NCBI GenBank assembly: GCA_013396915.1
Contig: VWZL01001298.1
Location: 646,411-710,410, forward strand
From: Stercorarius parasiticus
Taxonomy: Eukaryota; Chordata; Aves; Charadriiformes; Stercorariidae
Length of the DNA: 64,000 nt
Direction of reading: 5' to 3'
The notes beneath the pieces are model-generated. The model saw only the letters and a program-made list of their open reading frames with translations. It made no database searches and had not been told where the DNA came from. Below, piece after piece: positions 35,771 through 49,600 of the stretch. A program made the translations under genes and the position numbers. Position 1 is the first letter of the stretch; the number at the start of each line of letters is the position of its first letter.

Positions 35771-36044
35771 AGTTTCAAGTTAGTTATTAAGTTGTTCTTA
35801 AAGAGAAACATAAAATTAGAACTGTCATGCTGGAACTGATCCAATGAGCTATCTCCAACACTGATATTACAGAAAGTGGAAAGACTGTGAAGAAAAAGCA
35901 TGTTCTATTCAGTCCTTTTTTTTGGTCAGCTGTACCTGTGATGACCTCTGCATTGTCTTTATTTCTATAAATCACCAGTCCCTTTCAAGTCTTAGCCAAG
36001 TTCTTATTTTTAACAACTTTGTGTGGCACTGAGTGACACACTCT

Positions 36045-36240
36045 ATTTGTCATAGAAATACATCTTATTTTAATTTATTTGAATTTGCCAACATCAAACA
36101 TTTTTTATTTCCCATCATTGTTTTCAGGTATTTAATGGGAAAAAGCAAATTTATTTTCTCCACACCATTTACTTGCTTATATACTTTTATCAAAGTACCT
36201 TTATGTGATTTCTGTAGAGATTATGGGCATAGTCCTCTAC
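36045..36240 (-). mobile_element. Old sauropsid LINE-like remnant, piece 2
   Basis: 'ttatttgaatttgcc', 'ttattttctccacaccattt' and 'tatatacttttatca' resemble the next segment of the same old repeat (ttcactttctccacaccatt... tagacctctatcat). It may be one insertion split by about 270 bases or two copies. Confidence 0.4.
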
Positions 36241-38678
36241 TGTCCTGCATTTAAATTCTGTGAATATAAAAAATTTCCAGGCTAGAAAGCTGAGTTTGGG
36301 CACATTTATAAAGAACAGAAAAAGTAGGCCAACAATTTATTGTTGTGTGGCCACTGCTGTCTGACTCAGTCACAATGCTAATAAAAAATACGTAACAGTT
36401 GAAAATGTTTTTTCATTACTCCTCAAAACCTTAAGGTAATTATAATGAGAATTGTAATTAACATAGTTTAGATTTCCTGGGAAGAAATATAAATGTGTAT
36501 TTTGTAGGCTGTAGGCTGGAAACTGATTTTTAAAATGCTTATTTGGGCTATTTCTACTTGTATGTTGTTGAAAAAAAAGGAAGGCCAGTCTTCTTCATTA
36601 CCATGCCATAGATGAGAATGGAACACAATGTGCATTCCTGACACGAACCCTCTGTAATGCGGGAGGTCCCTACGCTTCACTGCTTTGAGCAGGAGGGTGG
36701 GTTAAGTTGGAATTTCTGCCCGAGTCACACCACGATCCTCTGATCCACTGGCAACAACTGTACTGGCCCCCTCAGGCTCTGTTGAACTTTTTTGCCTCCA
36801 TTTACAGTTCTTTAATTTCACGTGGCCATGTCGCTGCATTTTGAGGCAAGTTTTGTGAAACATGGCCACTGGAAATGAAACTTGTAAGAGCCCTGACCAA
36901 CCAAAGGAGTGGAAGAGGGGAGCTCCACTTAGGCTTGGATGTGTCAAAGACTAAGCGCTCCTTTTGAAGATGGAGAGGTGAAGCTGGCTGGAGAAAACAC
37001 CAATCTGTTCATTCTGTCTAAGGAGTTCCTTTGCCTTGATAAGCAGTTATGGCAGTCTGATTCAGTCCCTTAAGGGTCCAGCTGCTCTCAGAAAGCAGGA
37101 AGGGGTATCAATCAGCTGAGAAAAGTGTCCTTCTTCTTCCTTTAACCCTGCCTGCAACTGCTGCCTGAAGCCTCCTTTAGTAACTGTCTGTGCCGAACTG
37201 TAGCCCGAGGAACAGCACAATTTACAGTTAGAAGCCTGGTTCAACTGCAAATTAAAATATACTAACTACATCCTGCAGATCTTGCAGTTTTGTGTGTCGG
37301 GAGCTTTCTGTCGTCATCTCTAGTGCGTTGGAGCTGTTGCACTAAACACATATATAAAGCAAAGAATCACTTACCTGGACACTCCTTAAGAATCTCATAT
37401 GCACCTGACTGTGAGTCCACAGGAGTACCAGGGTTTGGCAGGCGAGGAGAGCAAGCCAGGGAATTGGGAACAGGCAGACAGGACTTTCCGTGGAGTTGAA
37501 CTCAACTGCACTGGCTGCACTCCCATTACTGTATCTTGTTAAGCCCACAAATATCTCTTGAAAAATGTGGAAGTTACTGTACTTTTCATCAGCACCGGCT
37601 TACTACTAAAAATCTGCACTGCTGTGGTACAAAACGTGCACAGTGTACATCTAAGCATACAGATCTGAGTATGACCATGTGGGTTATACCTCAGCCTGTA
37701 TCACCCTGTACAGATTTGTGACATACATCCACACGGTATGGCTCAGGCACTAGAGAGTCTGCACCAGAATCACAGTCTCCAGCTGTACCTCCAACTATGA
37801 CAGACACTCCATCTTCAGTCTACTCAGCAAGTGTTTCCAGTTACACGTGCAAGAAAGTACTATAAGAGAGCTTTTCTCATCACTGAATGGTATGGCTTAT
37901 ATGAATTAATGCTGTTTTATCGTATCGTACAGAATGTACAGGGGAAATATGAACATCTGCTTCCCCAAATGCACGTACAGGCTGTGCTGATGCAGGTGGG
38001 AACTATGGAGGCGAGAGCATTGGACGGATCTTGGGACAAAACTCTGCCAGCAGGCCACCCTTTGGGAGCACCCGTTGCCTTTGCAGTGCCTCTTGGCCGG
38101 CCTTGGAGTGTCATCTTTCCCAGGCGTGCTGCCAGCCTCACCTCTGTAAAGGGGGTGATGGTGTGCTGCTGGAAAGAGATGTACTGTACACATGAGAAGG
38201 ATTTGTTACTTCAGGGCTAATTTAATATTTTTGTGGGACTGCTATTTTTACACTCATATTGATTATAAACATTTCAGTTGGGTTTTAGTCCAGTTTTAAA
38301 GGCAGATTATAAAATATGTAGTTTGTTGGTGCATATATCCAGGCAAACACATAAAAATATAAAACTCCTACTTTAAGTCTGACATCCCATCCTGGCTGAA
38401 GGATTGGAATTGGAGGTAACTATGTGTCCCAGCTGGGGAAGCTGCTTTTAAAAAATGATATTCAAAATGGCTTCCTACTTAAAGGATATGGTACATGTGA
38501 TGATTAGACAAATAAAGACCATCATCAATCCTGTACAAGTGGCAGATTCACAAAGATAACTTGATGGGTGCTCCTAAAAGCCATCAGCTGAAGAGACAGA
38601 TCTCAATGTGGTTTTGCATCTGACTACTGTCTTACAGAAAAATGAAGCAGGATTTATAACCAAATATGTCAGAGTATA
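36241..38678. other. Unassigned stretch, GC-richer in places
   Basis: About 36690-38220 is GC-richer than its surroundings, most clearly at 37970-38160. A 129-codon + frame (37831-38220) and a 95-codon - frame overlap there, but neither has a domain I recognise. No repeat family recognised. Confidence 0.45.
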
Positions 38679-38862
38679 TCATAGAATCATAGAATCATAG
38701 AATACCAGGTTGGAAGGGACCTCAAGGATCATCTGGTCCAACCTTTCCTGGCAAATGCATGGCCTAGGCAAGGCGGCCCAACACCCTGTCCAGCTGAGTC
38801 TTAAAGTTGTCCAATGTTGGGGAATCCACCACTTCCCTGGGGAGATTATTCCAATGGCTGAT
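38679..38862 (-). mobile_element. CR1 LINE 3' fragment, minus strand
   Basis: Starts with three tail units (atcatagaatcatagaatca), then 'ccaggttggaagggacctca', 'ggatcatctggtccaacctt', 'aacaccctgtccagctgagt' and 'ggagattattccaatggctg'. It is 5' truncated at about 184 bases. The three intact octamer-like tail units suggest a fairly young insertion. Confidence 0.94.
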
Positions 38863-41548
38863 ATATGATATGCTGCAATGATTTTATAGTAAAATAAAGT
38901 GCAGACTACATTCTGAAAAAAAAAGAAAAACAAAACCCAGGTGTAAGGCTATACCTTTTGCATTTTTGCATTTAAAAAAAATGTGACAATTAGTACATAT
39001 ATTTGTCTAGCCATAATTCTTTTGTAAATTAAATGATCAAAGAGAAAGTGAAAAAATAGGTGGTCACCAATTTTGTTTCCCTCTTATTTAAAAAAACAGA
39101 TACTTTTATTACTTTATTTATTTGCAGGTCGAGCTTTCAGGTATATTTCTCTGTAGAGTTCATTTTTTACTAACTGCATTTAAAACAGAAAATAAGAAAC
39201 AAATATAAGAGTTTTTTTATGATACTACTTACTCTTGAAGGCTATACTTCTTTTGATTGCTCATCAATGCTTTCCTTCTTGTATAGTTATTTTGGTACAA
39301 TCTGTAGCTATCTAAGATTTTCCATGTGTACCAGCTGACTTGCTGATTACTGTCATGAAGTATTTCACCCAAAGTTTGGCTCTGATACCATTACAGTAGG
39401 AGACATTTTGGTGCATACACAATAAACGAAACCTTTAAAAACAAGTTTCCAAGAAAGTCAGCTTGCTGCTTTTGGGAACAGAAATATGGTAATCAGGAGA
39501 AAAGTACAAACAGCATCTCCTGTGAAACAGAGAAGTGCAGGTTTTGTGCTAGCGCTTTTCAAAATCTGGAGGGCTTTTACATGCTGGTGGCAGCATAGCT
39601 CCAATGGTCTTATGATAACAGTCAGAGTGGTTAAAAGACACTGAAGACAGTGTGGCGATAGTGCAGCGAACTGAATTTTAATATCCCTCACCTCTTCCCC
39701 ATCTCAGGGGAGTCAGGAACTCAAAATTCCTCCTTCCTTTGCTGGCTAGCAGGGGTCTGGGGTCTTGCTCCTTGTCGTACAGTGGCCAGAGGAAATCTCT
39801 GCCAGGGATCCTTGCAGAGTTCTGCTTTTATGAAACAAGAGACAGAATAAACCTGGGATTTTAAGATTTTAAGAACCAGAAAACTCTTAAGGCTTCATTC
39901 ACCAAGACCCCTCCATACCAGTGAGATTCTGCGACTGTAAACAATTCTGTTCTGCCAGGCATTTTCAGGTAAATCTAAAATGTTAGTAGCACACATGTTA
40001 GAAGAAAACAAACACAATTAGTAATGAGGTCATAGTTTGCAGTTCTTGTTCAATATTTATTCGGTGAAAATTTGACCTTTGAAATAAACTTCAGAATTTG
40101 CCCTGTAGTATTTTAATATTTAGGCAATAAAGAAAGATACTCTATTTCTTATATGCTTATGCACAATATTGGTTACAACACATAAATGCAGTAGCTTACA
40201 CTTAACAGTGTATTTTATGTGGAAAATCTTGCAATGAGACCTGTCCATTTTTCTGATAAAATAAAAAAAAAACGTTCACACTTTGACAAAGATTAAATCA
40301 TCCTTCAGTGCTTATCTATGTGCTGTATTTGTGAATATGAATAGTTCATTGTCTTCAAAGTTACTGTTCATGCATGAAAAATTCAACATATGCATGAATT
40401 TATGTAGGACCTTGACATGAAATAAGCATTAAGAACGTATAGTGCTTGTATTTCTATGTCAGTGTCTTCTAGATAGAGTTTAAGCATGTTTCTGTTGCAA
40501 TGTGGAGCATTCTCTACCTGCCTCTTATCCTGTAATAGTTTTGTAGTTATCTAGAAGACAGACTGTAATGCAGCCAATCTTTTAATTTTCATTAAAATTA
40601 AAATCACTTACAAGGAAGTGAAGTACACTACAACATAAAAATGTTAAAAGTCATAAAATGTTAAATTACTTATTTCAGAAATTCTCTACTGCACATTTTA
40701 GGTGGTAGCTACTGAATCCCTTCATTCAAATCTTCCATTATCTTCAACAAAATCGGTCCTTTAGGAGATCAGAAGGTACGTCCCATTGAATTAAGGTGAA
40801 TTTTGCTAGAGAATTATGTTAAATGCCAAATTTGTAACTCTGGATATAGCTCATGTTTGTAAGGTTACGTTTTTAGACTCTATGCACCTACAATCTGAGA
40901 TAGCAAAAGCAGAGGCATTGAAAAGAAAAGGCTGAAAAATCGCTTTTTAGAGTAGTCTACAACTGGACTTGTTGCCATAAGTATCACTCTATACTGCAAG
41001 ACCATGTAGCGTAACCAGGCTGGACAGTCTTGGCAGATAATTTCATTAGAGTAAGAAATAATTCCAATATTACAAGCAACTTAGATAGCTGCTATGGTAG
41101 ATCTTTAAAAAGGGGATGCTATTCCTCAGATCTGACAGAGTTTGAGGTCTTCGAAACCAGTTCCCAGACCATTGTTAAGACTATAAACACAATTTTGACA
41201 TGATCTTTTTGAGCTTCAACTTATGTGGTAGCTGACTGGGTTTAATTTAGCTGTAAATAGCTTTCCATCTGTGCTTTGTATTGCATTGGAACATAACTTA
41301 GTGGAGACCTAGTGCCACCTTCCCTTCCAACACATTTAGCTTCCATCGACTTCAGTGAGAAATGAAGGGCGACAGCTTTTCTAGTAGCGGAAGTTGTAAA
41401 CACTACTTACCACTGTCTTTTTCTTTTCATTCAATTCTACAGGTCATGTTAACACACCCAGGGCTGTGGTTCCAAATGCAAGAAGAAAATAAAAGTGAGG
41501 GCAAATACTGCTGAGCAAATGCTGCCTGCCTGGCTCTTCCAAATCACT
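38863..41548. other. AT-rich non-coding stretch, no gene seen
   Basis: Only low-complexity runs and a small AT hairpin (ttttaatttt / aaaattaaaa, 40580-40603) were noted. Confidence 0.55.
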
Positions 41549-41700
41549 GGGCCGAATTCTGCTTTTGGGGTAGTCGTAATTATAGGAATCCTTTCAATTT
41601 ACACAGGAGTATTGGAGGCAGGAATTTGTCCCACTGGGATTACTTTGTAGGCTGATGTAACAGCCCATCGAGATTAGTGAAGACAGCAGAATTTGGCTTG
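41549..41700. mobile_element. Old palindromic MITE-like repeat
   Basis: gggccgaattctgct (41549-41563) and agcagaatttggctt (41685-41699) are near reverse complements, with 12 of 15 positions pairing. 'tttacacaggagt' inside matches the centre of a repeat family frequent in turtles, crocodiles and birds. The total of about 150 bases would be one decayed non-autonomous copy. Superfamily is not certain. Confidence 0.5.
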
Positions 41701-42129
41701 CAAGGGAAAAACCCTCAGGATTTATAGTGCAACTGAGAAAAGTAAGGGTGCATAGAATGCCTAATTACACTGCAAAAAGGATATTAAACATCTTATCGTT
41801 TCTGTTTTTCTGCATTTTATACATAGAATGCAATAAAAATCCCATGTTAGATACAAAGTAAAATGAATGTCACTAAAAAATTACTTTGTCCTAAAACAAC
41901 ATCCCACCCCTCCAAATTCTGTGACATTTATGACTATGGTGAGGGTGTATCTAGCCACTGTTTAGATTGCCTCTCAGCTCTCAGAGCAAAATGCATTCCA
42001 TAGAAAGCTGAATGATGGAATTTCAGTTACAACATAATTTTCCAGCTGTTCAAAAAAGGCATATCGTGGTGTATATTTCACAACTGCTGAAAAGCAGTAA
42101 AATTAACTGATGAATGGTCGTATCCATGT

Positions 42130-42214
42130 GGGCCCAATCCTGGAAAGTGTTAAGCGTCCTGAATTCCTGCATTTCTGTTGAGGCCAGTGGGAGTCTGAGG
42201 TTTGCTGAACATTT
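42130..42214. mobile_element. Old palindromic MITE-like repeat fragment
   Basis: 'gggcccaatcctgg', 'gttaagcgtcctgaattcct' and 'gaggccagtgggagtc' resemble a multicopy amniote repeat of the type gggcccaatcctg... gaagtcaatgggagt... ctcagca. Decayed, with borders approximate. Confidence 0.45.
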
Positions 42215-43324
42215 TGTGTTCACAATAAGAAGAGAGAAGATCTTTCACCACCTCTCAGGTGAGGGCCAAGAGCCAATAACATCAAGGTGATCCTACCATC
42301 GTTAAACTAAGTCCAAGACACATCAGTATGAAACATGGTGCCAGTGGAAATTTGCTGTGCATTAGATGATTTGTGTCTGTTTCTCTAACACTAACTTTGG
42401 AGTTCTCTTGGATCAACAGCAAGACAGAGCGTGAAAAAAAGCTTGTTTTCTGCATTCCAGTGGAAAAGAATCATCTGTGTGAACTGCTGTTATAATGGTA
42501 AAAAAAATTCTGAAAGTATTTTATTTGCAAAATATTTATGCTATCTCCTCAAAAGAAATGAGGATTATCTTAACCTTTACATCAGTTCTTATTTTAGAGA
42601 CAAAAAAAGATTGTCCGCTTTGGGAGGATAACAAATCTGACACTTTTCATCTGTCTAATAGACTTTTCTTTTGGTGCTCTGAAGGAGCAACATCACAGCT
42701 GGACACATTTTCTGAGCACTCTAACTTCCTTACTGAGGACTGTAGGATTGTAACTTCTTTACTTCTTTACTTCAACTGGAATCTTCCACTGAACTAACGC
42801 TTACAATCCTCTTTCCACTTGCCAGTCGCATGTCAAGGCCAACCAGGTTCCTCATTCAAGAGCTTTGTCTCAAGTAATTTCCTTACTCCGATGCTGAACT
42901 GTACCATCTGAACGGGACAATGCAAATGTGCCATTGGTTTATTTAATGGTCAACCCACTTCCCTCTCCCATCCCATATCAAGAACATTGTCTTGATTTGA
43001 TACAGAGTAAAGAGAAACAAGTGTTTCCATAGGCTTTCAGCCTGACTTCTGCCTAAGAAACATAATTTCTTTGACTGCCAAACTCCTTTTGAAGATTTTT
43101 TTTTAGTGGGCTGTTAAGAGAAAAGTGGCTAAAATCTTATTTTACTGCTCTGATAAATTCAGTATCAATTAGAAAAAAACTGCAGGACATTGTAAAATGT
43201 CTCAAAAATGTGAGAATATTATTATCACAGAATTAAAAAAAATCTATTCAATGGAGAAGACGAATGTTAATGTGAAGTCTGAGCCTGCTTCCACAAAATT
43301 AAGTCCCCTGAGTGATCTTTGCTG

Positions 43325-43390
43325 TCTGTAAAGTTACTAATGTCAAAAATGATTACTGCTGTCACTAAAGCTTGTGGAATCAGACCCTAA
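43325..43390. mobile_element. Possible old palindromic repeat fragment
   Basis: 'gtaaagttactaatg' and 'gtggaatcagaccct' recall the half-unit gtaaagttactcacgtg... ggatcaggccc of a related amniote repeat. The match is weak. Confidence 0.3.
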
Positions 43391-46300
43391 AGTTCTGCTA
43401 ACAACTTAACCATTAAAATTCTTATTATTTGCTTACAAAATAATTTGTTATAGTGCCATCCGGGTTGATGCTGTCTGTGTACCAGGTCCTTTTGCTCCCT
43501 GTATCCATTCAGGTTCTGAGACTTTAAAAGCATGAACACAAAGGCAAAACCAAACAGAAACTCGATTAGCCTTCTGTGATCCAAACCCCATATCCCTGAA
43601 AACGGCTGTACCTTATAAACCATGAATTTAAGGAAGTCAATAAATGCATCACAGAATAACTGTAACAAGAGTAGCCCAATTCTGCAGAGATGCAATGAGG
43701 AACTAGTCAAATAAAAAACTCATAGCAAGGGAACCTACCATAAATGCAAAGGGAAACACTCAGGTAGCCAGATATCTATACACTACTGCATATCCAGATA
43801 GAAGTACTCATGACGTTTTGCTCATTGAATGACTCTCAAAGTGAACATTTTAATATTTGCTTGAAGCCTCCTTTATTTTGTAGCTGGTAACAACCTTTTT
43901 AAAGAACTCCTGGGAACTTCCTCTAAATATGTCATTTCTTTCTAGGAAAAATGAAGAAAAAGACATCTGCTACGATTAACAGAAACGTTACCATCTGATG
44001 TTTTTTCACGAATTTATACAGCTTATATCTTTCTGTGACTATTCCTATAATAGGCCTATATGTACTGGCGTACCTTTTCATGGAAAAGAGCTAATTAATG
44101 GCAAAAGAAGAAAAGTAGAATTCTCAATCATAACTCGGATTCCCTCTCATTCTTCTGCCGTTAAATTAAGTTTCCAGAAGTTGCGATTGTGCAGAAGCAT
44201 TTTATACATAGTTTAAGAGTTACTAACGTGGCACATCTACCTTTACTAGCAGTGAGCTTGAACTAGCACAACCGCAGTGTAACTGCTCTGTTCCTTCTCA
44301 TTGTCACTATCATCTAAAATCTGAGTTGGCACTTAAGATGTGAAGATTAACAGCTGCACTATTGAAAACCTGTAAGAAAGCTGGGATAATCTCATCTCAA
44401 AAAGTACTTTAATAATAGATTAACTATGGAGAGATCTTGGCAGTAGGGTTCCACTTGTCTTGGTGATGAGCATGATTTGCAGAACTTTGAAAAAACTTTT
44501 CTTAAATGATCATTGTTCCAGGCTGGTGCAACATGACTACCAAAGAAACAAAAACATAACAGCAGTTGAAGCAAAAATATTAGATGGTATACACATAAAC
44601 GATAATCTACCTTTATCCATTCTTTAAAAAATAGGGGATTTAACCACTACTGTGGCACAATCTTTTAGTCACCTTGACCCATCTACTTATTTTAGACATG
44701 CCTTGTTAGCTTTAGAACTTCTGTCTCAAATTTTCACTTTATAGTTATCAATAGCAGGAGCAAAGAGTCAAACAAATTATTGCTGGCTATTAGCATTTCA
44801 GTCCGCTATGATGCAGATAATGACAGAAATGTTAGATGTCATAATGCTTGCAACAGCACAATCCAGTTGTAGCCTGCTCTGCCCTAGGACTCTTCCTAGT
44901 TTCTATTGGTAAAGCTATAGAGATAAGAGAAATGATAGAAGACTTGAAACAAAATTCTAGCCTCGGTAGATCTGAGTGTACTCCGCTACCTCAGAGAGAC
45001 AATCCTCTTTTCTTTCTTTTTCCTATCCATGCTCATGAAATAGATGGGGTACTTTCAAAGTATTCTACTATGAACTATAAACTTGAGAGGGTGCAAGGAG
45101 TACAGAAATAATCTCCCTGCACAATGTGACCTCCCTTCTGACTTCAAGAGTTCATGGTCCCTAAAATAAGAGGTCATTCATCCTCCCCAGGCTCATTGCC
45201 AAGCCTCTTTAGATCAGAGGCTGCTGGTCCTACTGGCTGGTGCCAAATTATGTGTGATGGTTTTCCTGATACAGTCAACTGTCTGCTAGTGACTGAGCTG
45301 AGACCACTAAACTAATTTCATGTAGGAGTTCAGGTTTAAGTCATTTTTAAACAACATTAACATATTTCATATGGTTTTTTCTCCAGGGGAAAAAAAAAAA
45401 AGGCCCTTGAGAGGCCAGAGCAGAATAGTTTCTATAACATAAGGTAATCTTAAATATGATAGATGTAGGATCTGCCTGTGACTTGCCGTCAATTACAGAA
45501 TTTATCCCATATCAGATGAAACAAGTTTAATAAACCACTTAAGTGTTATAAGGTATGCTTCCTACCAACATGAATTATGTATCTATCTGCAGCCAAATGT
45601 ACGTGTTCTATCGCTCTGAATATTAAATACAAAAACTATGTTTAAATAATGTGAAGGGTCTGATTTAAAGCAACAAAAGCCAATAAATTCAAAGTTTATG
45701 CTGGCACCCTATCCTTAACTCACAGAAATTGTTTCAAACAGGTATAATGGCATGAATTACACCCCTCTTCCATTTATGTTTCTACTTCCACATTTGAATT
45801 TCCTGAGTTTTGTCAGCCTGAGTCTCTCCATGAGTGTCTTTAAATAGAGTTCTAAAATGTAATTTATTAGCTTTGATTTTACTTCTTAAGGCAAATGTAT
45901 GCTTTATAGAAAATTAAAAAAAGCACATTTTTTTGTCTCAGGATGGTATAGCTCCTTTGAAACTGTTTCAGTTTCGCTATTTAATACACAATCGGAATGT
46001 TTTAAAATCTTTATTAATTATTAACTTTGTATTATTTACACAAGAGACTGGAACGGGTCTCTCAGAGCTTTTCTGATCTCTTGGGTTACCGTGGGACTGG
46101 CCAGATATTTAGTATGCTCATTAAAAAATAATTTTTATAAGACATTTATAGAGTCTGAGCAACATGGATAATAGAGAATTGAGGTCTACAGTGTTCATGT
46201 TTCAAATGCTGGGTTGGGTTTTAACTGCTTTGCTGTTTCTGTCATTTTATATGGTATCACATAAATGTGAATAGGACTTTAGGAGCCCAAAATAAATTCT

Positions 46301-46516
46301 ACCCAAGTGGGGTTTTGCCAGAGCATTCCATGTAAGTATAATCGGAAAAAAATTGGTAGAAAACACAAAGGAAAGGTGTGATTTTTGTATTTATGGCAAT
46401 GCTGCTCATCAAGAAATACCTGCAGTGAAAGGTGAGAATGATTCTATGATAGTTTAAATATCTCAAACTTGTAAACCAAAAAATCCTAAGTTGTAAGTTT
46501 CAAAACTGTTATCAGT
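43391..46516. other. AT-rich non-coding stretch, no gene seen
   Basis: Includes short open frames (107 codons on the minus strand at 43387-43710; 87 codons on the plus strand at 44848-45111) without recognisable domains. Confidence 0.5.
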
Positions 46517-46612
46517 ATTTTGGGAAAGTCACCAAATCTTTTTCCCTTTAAAATTTCCCACCTGTAATATAGGAATACTTACTCCACTGGGGGAGTCTCA
46601 AAGATTTACTTG
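46517..46612 (+). mobile_element. MIR-like SINE fragment
   Basis: 'attttgggaaagtcaccaaa', 'tttcccacctgtaatatagg', 'aatacttactccactggggg' follow the MIR order TTGGGCAAGTCACTTAA, TTTCCTCATCTGTAAAATGG, ACCTACCTCATAGGG. Older and more decayed than its counterpart at 12120, with the tRNA-derived head missing. Confidence 0.55.
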
Positions 46613-49600
46613 TTATTGTTGCTATAGAACAGAAAAATATATACTACATATATGGAAAATCATGCTATCATGTACTTATCTTTTTATATGAACTTAAGTA
46701 GGTTTGGTTAGGTTTTTATTGTGGACGTCTTATCACATCTGTTTCTAAGTTTCCCAGTGTTCTTCAGCTAACTTAACCTCTAATGAGTTTGCTCTGTGTG
46801 CATTTATTGAGTTCATTTGAATTGTACTAGTATTGTGCTAAAGCTGCAGAGCTGTTAACAAAAGAAACCCCTTAAAATTACTCCGGTATGTAACTTCTTT
46901 CACATAAAAGTTCAGAAAAAACCTTAATATTTCTCTTCAATTTAGCTATACATAAAATGTGATCTTCATTGTGGACATCATTGTTCTTCTTCATCTCAAG
47001 ATGAGAGCATACAAAAATGCTAGTAAATGTGGAAATGGCCCAACACACTTTTTCATATTGTTATCAAAAGCGGTTTTATTCTGTTGTTTTGAAGTCTGTA
47101 CATCTGAAATATGTGTAACTGTATGACTTATTTTACATATCATGAGAAAGGATAAAAGTACATGTTTGTCTACATTTGGCTCATGAATGTTAACTCTTAA
47201 GATTCTTATAATTTAAGATCCTCCAGCAAGGGTCAGACTTAGTATGCATGATGTCAAAGAAAGTTGTAACGTAAGTGAGTTAGAGATCACATCACAGCTC
47301 ATTGTTATAGGAAATATCGAACAAAATGAATAAACAAAACAAAAGAACATTACTTGTATGAAAATACAGTACAAAATTTATTTCATACAGGAATTGGACA
47401 AGTCCCCTTCTCTGTCTCTCTCACTGCAGACATTTTGACTTCCCTGGGTTCAGTCTCCAAACTCCAGATTTAGTTCTGAGGGTCATCATGATCAATTGAC
47501 AATTTAATTCCTATTATGTTAATACTGTGGTATTTGTTGCTGTATCAGAGGCTCTCCATCAAAAGATAAATTATTTAGATCACTGGTTAACTGTGGTTTT
47601 GAATGCAGATCCATAATCTAGGGCTAATGTTTCACCTGAAACAGATTACATTACAAAATATTTTAAGTGAAAGTCCACCTGCTAGTGCTTTTTCCACTGG
47701 GAGCTTGAGGGAATCTACGTAATAATCTGGCTAACGTAATTTCATAATTATGTACTACTATACATTTAGAAATAATGCATGAGCATCTGCACATAGAGAA
47801 GATGTTAATAGGTTTAGGTTTGGCATCTTTGCTTAGTTGGTTATAAGCCGTATGTACATATGCATACGAGATTCCATACAGTTTAGAAAAATAAAGGCCT
47901 GATGTACGTGTACATGACTACTTGTGCATTCCTGAAGACTGAGCCAGAGAAGTGAGGAATAATACCTAATATAGAAGTGAACGGATACCGAATGCGAAAA
48001 GTATTTAAACAACAAACCCTTCGTAGTTTTATAGAAATAGGAAACATAATATCAAGCAGGTAAATGACGGTGGTTATTGTAATTTTAATTAATTAATCTT
48101 TAAAGAACATTGAAAAGGAAGATGTTCTGTATTCGGTCTTGAATGCCACATCCTATTCTTCAGAATGGGATAGGGCAGAATGAATTCTTTTATTGCTGCA
48201 GCTGATCGACAATGGAGATTTATGTGTGGTTTTAGCAAACAGTGATCAGAAACAGCGGAAAAAAAGGAGCAATGAGTCTCTTCTCTATTTTGTGATATAG
48301 AAAAAAAGGTTTTTCGTTCTTGTTTTTCTCCTGCTTTTAAAGACATTCTAAGTCTTGTGGGTCTTTGAAACCTATGGGCTTCAGTCGAACCATTAAAGAA
48401 ACTTTTACATCAATAGAATGACAAGTTGAGAAATTAAGCAGGTGAAAGAAGGAGATTTCTCCTAATCTTAAAAATATTGCCTATGAACTCATATGCCTAC
48501 CTTTAAACAAGGACAGTTTAGCAGCCATATCCTGTGAGCAGATTTTATTCTTAAAAATTCTAGATAGAGCTGTGATTACTCAATATTCCTCAAGTACATC
48601 TCAGTTTATTTTACGTGCATGGTTTCTTAACCTGTTTTCCCACTTTTTACCTTTTGTTTTTAATTTTATTTTCATAGGTGATGATTTCTATGCTATTTCT
48701 TGAGGTAGCTTAGAATTTTGTTATAAGGGGAAAGGGGTTTGTTGTTGCTGTTTTTACTCTTGTAGTAACTAAGAAGCAGCTGAACAGATTTGTTCAGACA
48801 ACCCAGGAAGCTCACTCCTTGGCCAGAGACCAAATAAAGTCTACATTTTGACCTGGCTCAGAATTGCTTATGCCTGCATTTAGAATATTTTAAACAAAAA
48901 GCATCCAGATATAAGTGGTAACAATTTAAAATTACAGAACTCAGTTGTAAGAATTTGGGATTTTAGGTATTTATATACAATCTATGAATTTGTTGGTTAT
49001 ATTAAATTGACTTAGTATTGAATTTTCAGTGCCTCTCGATTCACTCATCTACTGTCTGGATTCCTGAAAAATATACAGGGGGACAACGAAAAGTGACTAG
49101 TCCAAATGCTTCTCAGCTACAGAACAGTTTCTTAGAATAACAGTGTGTCTGAAGCTGCAAAGTCCAGCTTGACTCAACTTTTTTACAAGCTGAGGAAGAG
49201 GTACATGAGAGTAAAGGTATCCTAGGGATTCCCCAGAAGGTGGAATTGAAGTTATTGTAAATGTATTAAAGTTATTAACATTTTGGTACACATATTTAGA
49301 AACACACAGATAATAGATAGAAAGGACCCTACTTAAAAGGGAACAGGACATAAGGATACTTGACACAGAAGGCAAAGAAATACTAGCATTTCCAAAAGAA
49401 GGCATGTTGGAGGAGTTCAGCTCAGCAGAAACAACAAGAAAAGTTGCAGTGACACAGATATGAATCTCATGAGCATCATGGCTGGTGAGAAAATGAAAGC
49501 TAGCAATATGCGTATTTGTTGTTTTACTTAGATTTTAATATCTCTTTTGCTTTCTAAAGTAAGGAGTGATTGTTCTTATCAAACATGTTAAAAGTTTTTT

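Noticed and set aside
37340..37550. Minus-strand consensus-like splice donor (complement of cacttacctgg) beside a 68-codon frame
   Set aside because: A single donor-like site without acceptor, conservation evidence or a recognisable peptide is not enough to call an exon.
41420..41515. Possible splice acceptor (pyrimidine tract then CTACAG) followed by a short open segment ending in TGA
   Set aside because: Acceptor-like strings are frequent by chance. The 23 codons that follow match nothing I recognise and no partner exon is visible.
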